Part shown: one piece after another, positions 62,591-64,000 of the stretch
How the letters are laid out: every line of letters starts with the position of its first letter
Numbering within the stretch: position 1 is the stretch's first letter
Position numbers and translations under genes: made by a program
Notes under the pieces: model-generated
Seen by the model: only the letters and a program-made list of their open reading frames with translations
Databases searched by the model: none
Told to the model about the DNA's origin: nothing
Assembly (NCBI RefSeq): GCF_009193175.1
Contig: NZ_VUKE01000005.1
Location: forward strand, 1 to 64,000
Reading direction: 5' to 3'
DNA: 64,000 nt
From: Georgenia ruanii
GTDB taxonomy: Bacteria; Actinomycetota; Actinomycetes; Actinomycetales; Actinomycetaceae

Positions 62591-63205
62591 ATGAGTAGCA
62601 ACACAGTGGGCGGCGCCGACGGCGCATCGGTCGTCCCGGAGCAGGGGAGCGGTCCGGCCCGCACGCGCCCCACCGGCGGACCGGTCGTCGCGGCGCTGGA
62701 GGCGGTGCGGAAGGTCATCGACCGCATTCTCATCGCCGTCTGCGTCGTCATCTTCGCCGCGCTCGTGGTGATCGTGTCCTGGCAGGTCTTCTCCCGCCAG
62801 GTGCTGGACGCCCCGGCGACCTGGACCGAGGAGATGGCCCGGTACGTGTTCGTCGTCCTGGCCCTGCTCGGAGCGGCGCTGGTGTTCTCCGAGCGCGGGC
62901 ACATCGCCGTCGAGGTCCTGATCCACAAGCTGCGCGAGCCGGTGCAGAAGGTCGTCGCCGTCGTCGTCGAGGCGACCATCATGTTCTTCGCCGTGTACGT
63001 CATGATCTTCGGCGGCTACGAGGTGGCGCAGAACGCCTGGGGCCAGAACGTCTCGACGCTGCCGCTGACCGTCGGGCAGATCTACATGATCCTGCCGGTC
63101 GCCGGCGTCCTGATCACGTTCTTCTCGCTCTGCCACGTCGTGGGGACGTTCGCCGGCACGGAGGAGCTCGTGCCCTCCGTCGACGAGAACAACCAAGGAA
63201 TCTGA
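62591..63205 (+). CDS. dctQ: TRAP transporter small permease
   Basis: A 204-residue membrane protein with four helices, the first being LIAVCVVIFAALVVIVSWQVF. The family motif WTEEMARYVFVVLALLGAAL is complete. A 40-residue hydrophilic tail precedes TM1. It forms the membrane unit with DctM. The ATG at 62591 has GGAGGAAAG upstream. Confidence 0.92.
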   Translation: MSSNTVGGADGASVVPEQGSGPARTRPTGGPVVAALEAVRKVIDRILIAVCVVIFAALVVIVSWQVFSRQVLDAPATWTEEMARYVFVVLALLGAALVFSERGHIAVEVLIHKLREPVQKVVAVVVEATIMFFAVYVMIFGGYEVAQNAWGQNVSTLPLTVGQIYMILPVAGVLITFFSLCHVVGTFAGTEELVPSVDENNQGI

Positions 63206-63212
63206 GGCCGCC

Positions 63213-64000
63213 ATGGAACCCGTGACTCTCGCAACGATCGTCCTCCTGGGCGGCATCGTCATCGGCATCCTCATCGGTGTCCCGGTGGCCATCTCGATGG
63301 GCCTGCCCTCCGCGCTGGCCATCGTGGTCCTGCTCGGCTGGGACGGCGCGGCCCTGACCTCCGCCCAGCGGCTGTTCTCCGCCAGCAACTCCTTCGCCCT
63401 GCTGGCCATCCCGTTCTTCATCCTCGCGGGCGGGCTGATGAACACCGGTGGCATCGCCCAACGGCTCATCGACCTGGCGCAGGTGGTCGCCGGGCGGCTG
63501 CCGGCCTCGCTGGCGCAGACCACCGTGGTCGCCAACGCCATGTTCGGCGCCGTGTCGGGCGCGTCCGTCGCCTCGGCCGCCGCCGTCGGCTCGGTGCTCT
63601 CGCCGCCGATGCGCCGGGCCGGCTACGACCCCGCGTTCGCCGCCGCCGTCAACGCCACCTCCTCGCCCGCCGGCATGCTCATCCCGCCGAGCAACACGTT
63701 CATCGTCTACTCGCTCGTGTCGAGCACCTCGATCGCCGCGCTGTTCATGGCCGGCGTCGGCCCGGGCCTGCTGTGGGCGCTGGTGTGCATCGCCATGGTG
63801 GCGTTCTACGCCCGCAAGCACCCCGAGCTCGGGGGTGCCCAGCGGCCCACGCTGCGCCAGGCCGGCATCGTGTTCCTGCGCGCCATCCCCTCGCTGCTCA
63901 TGATCGTCGTCGTCATCGGCGGCATCCTGGCCGGGTACTTCACGGCCACCGAGTCCGCCGTCATCGCGGTGCTCTACGCCCTCGTCCTCGGGCTCATCCA
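63213..64000 (+). CDS. dctM: TRAP transporter large permease, partial
   Basis: The first 262 codons of a DctM permease that runs off the window. It starts MEPVTLATIVLLGGIVIG and shows the family helices with AIPFFILAGGLMNTGGIAQRL, GAVSGASVASAAAVGSVL and SSPAGMLIPPSNTFIVYSL. The gene begins seven bases after dctQ. It is the sodium-coupled channel of the TRAP system. Confidence 0.93.
   Translation, partial: MEPVTLATIVLLGGIVIGILIGVPVAISMGLPSALAIVVLLGWDGAALTSAQRLFSASNSFALLAIPFFILAGGLMNTGGIAQRLIDLAQVVAGRLPASLAQTTVVANAMFGAVSGASVASAAAVGSVLSPPMRRAGYDPAFAAAVNATSSPAGMLIPPSNTFIVYSLVSSTSIAALFMAGVGPGLLWALVCIAMVAFYARKHPELGGAQRPTLRQAGIVFLRAIPSLLMIVVVIGGILAGYFTATESAVIAVLYALVLGLI

Noticed and set aside
1-64000. 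CRISPR arrays, insertion sequences, rRNA genes and phage integrases
   Set aside because: None was recognised: no regularly spaced repeat-spacer arrays, no transposase or integrase motifs and no rRNA-like sequence.

Overview
The window is high-GC DNA from an actinobacterium. Coding density is high, GTG and TTG starts are frequent, and many neighbouring genes share ATGA or GTGA stop/start overlaps. Strong GC-rich hairpins without U-tracts sit after several genes. The gene content (oleA-oleBC-oleD, a CarD-family regulator, vitamin K epoxide reductase, a two-copy DUF427 protein, a MetS-type transporter subunit) points to Micrococcales, perhaps a Georgenia- or Cellulomonas-like genus. The genus is an inference.

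Bases 1-12,280 are loosely packed. They hold the start of a metallo-beta-lactamase-fold gene, a DUF1275 protein without its N-terminal half, two DHA2-type drug exporters, an AlkA-type glycosylase, a large MalT-like LuxR regulator overlapping a small protein, an NADPH-FMN reductase, a SnoaL-like protein, a sugar-epimerase-like dehydrogenase, and long stretches with no supportable gene. This looks like an accessory or partly decayed segment. From 12,281 onward gene packing is dense.

Bases 12,281-23,200 hold a MarR regulator divergent from an aldo/keto reductase across a nested 55-bp palindrome, a PRISE-type reductase, a DUF427 protein, and a leftward operon of class II aldolase, HAD phosphatase, DhaL and DhaK. 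A CarD-family regulator, a membrane-anchored beta-propeller protein and an alpha/beta hydrolase follow. Bases 23,331-26,002 are an alkylation-repair operon: ECF sigma factor, ogt, tag (three of four zinc ligands replaced) and alkA. Next come a TetR regulator and two paralogous proteins of unknown function on either side of deoD, then a sodium-coupled amino-acid transporter with its MetS small subunit.

Bases 31,571-36,320 are a complete long-chain olefin operon (oleA, fused oleBC, oleD) with overlapping stops and starts. Bases 36,371-51,254 are mixed housekeeping and accessory genes: a frameshifted aldo/keto reductase, a HAD protein, a thioredoxin-like protein, an FUSC transporter, a lipoprotein, a glutathionyl-hydroquinone-reductase-like GST, an amidohydrolase, a glutamate-cysteine ligase family protein, a metallophosphoesterase, VKOR, HIT, and larE-larB of nickel-pincer cofactor synthesis.

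Bases 51,402-64,000 form a glucuronide and hexuronate locus. It contains two GPH-family symporters, beta-glucuronidase (uidA), a LacI regulator with a repetitive N-terminal tail, glucuronate isomerase (uxaC), a fructuronate/mannonate oxidoreductase (uxuB-like) and a TRAP transporter (dctP, dctQ, partial dctM). Glucuronides would enter through a GPH symporter and be hydrolysed by UidA. Free hexuronate, also imported by the TRAP system, would go through UxaC and UxuB. GCAA-N4-TTGC-type sites lie in front of lacI, uxaC and dctP and may tie the locus into one regulon.
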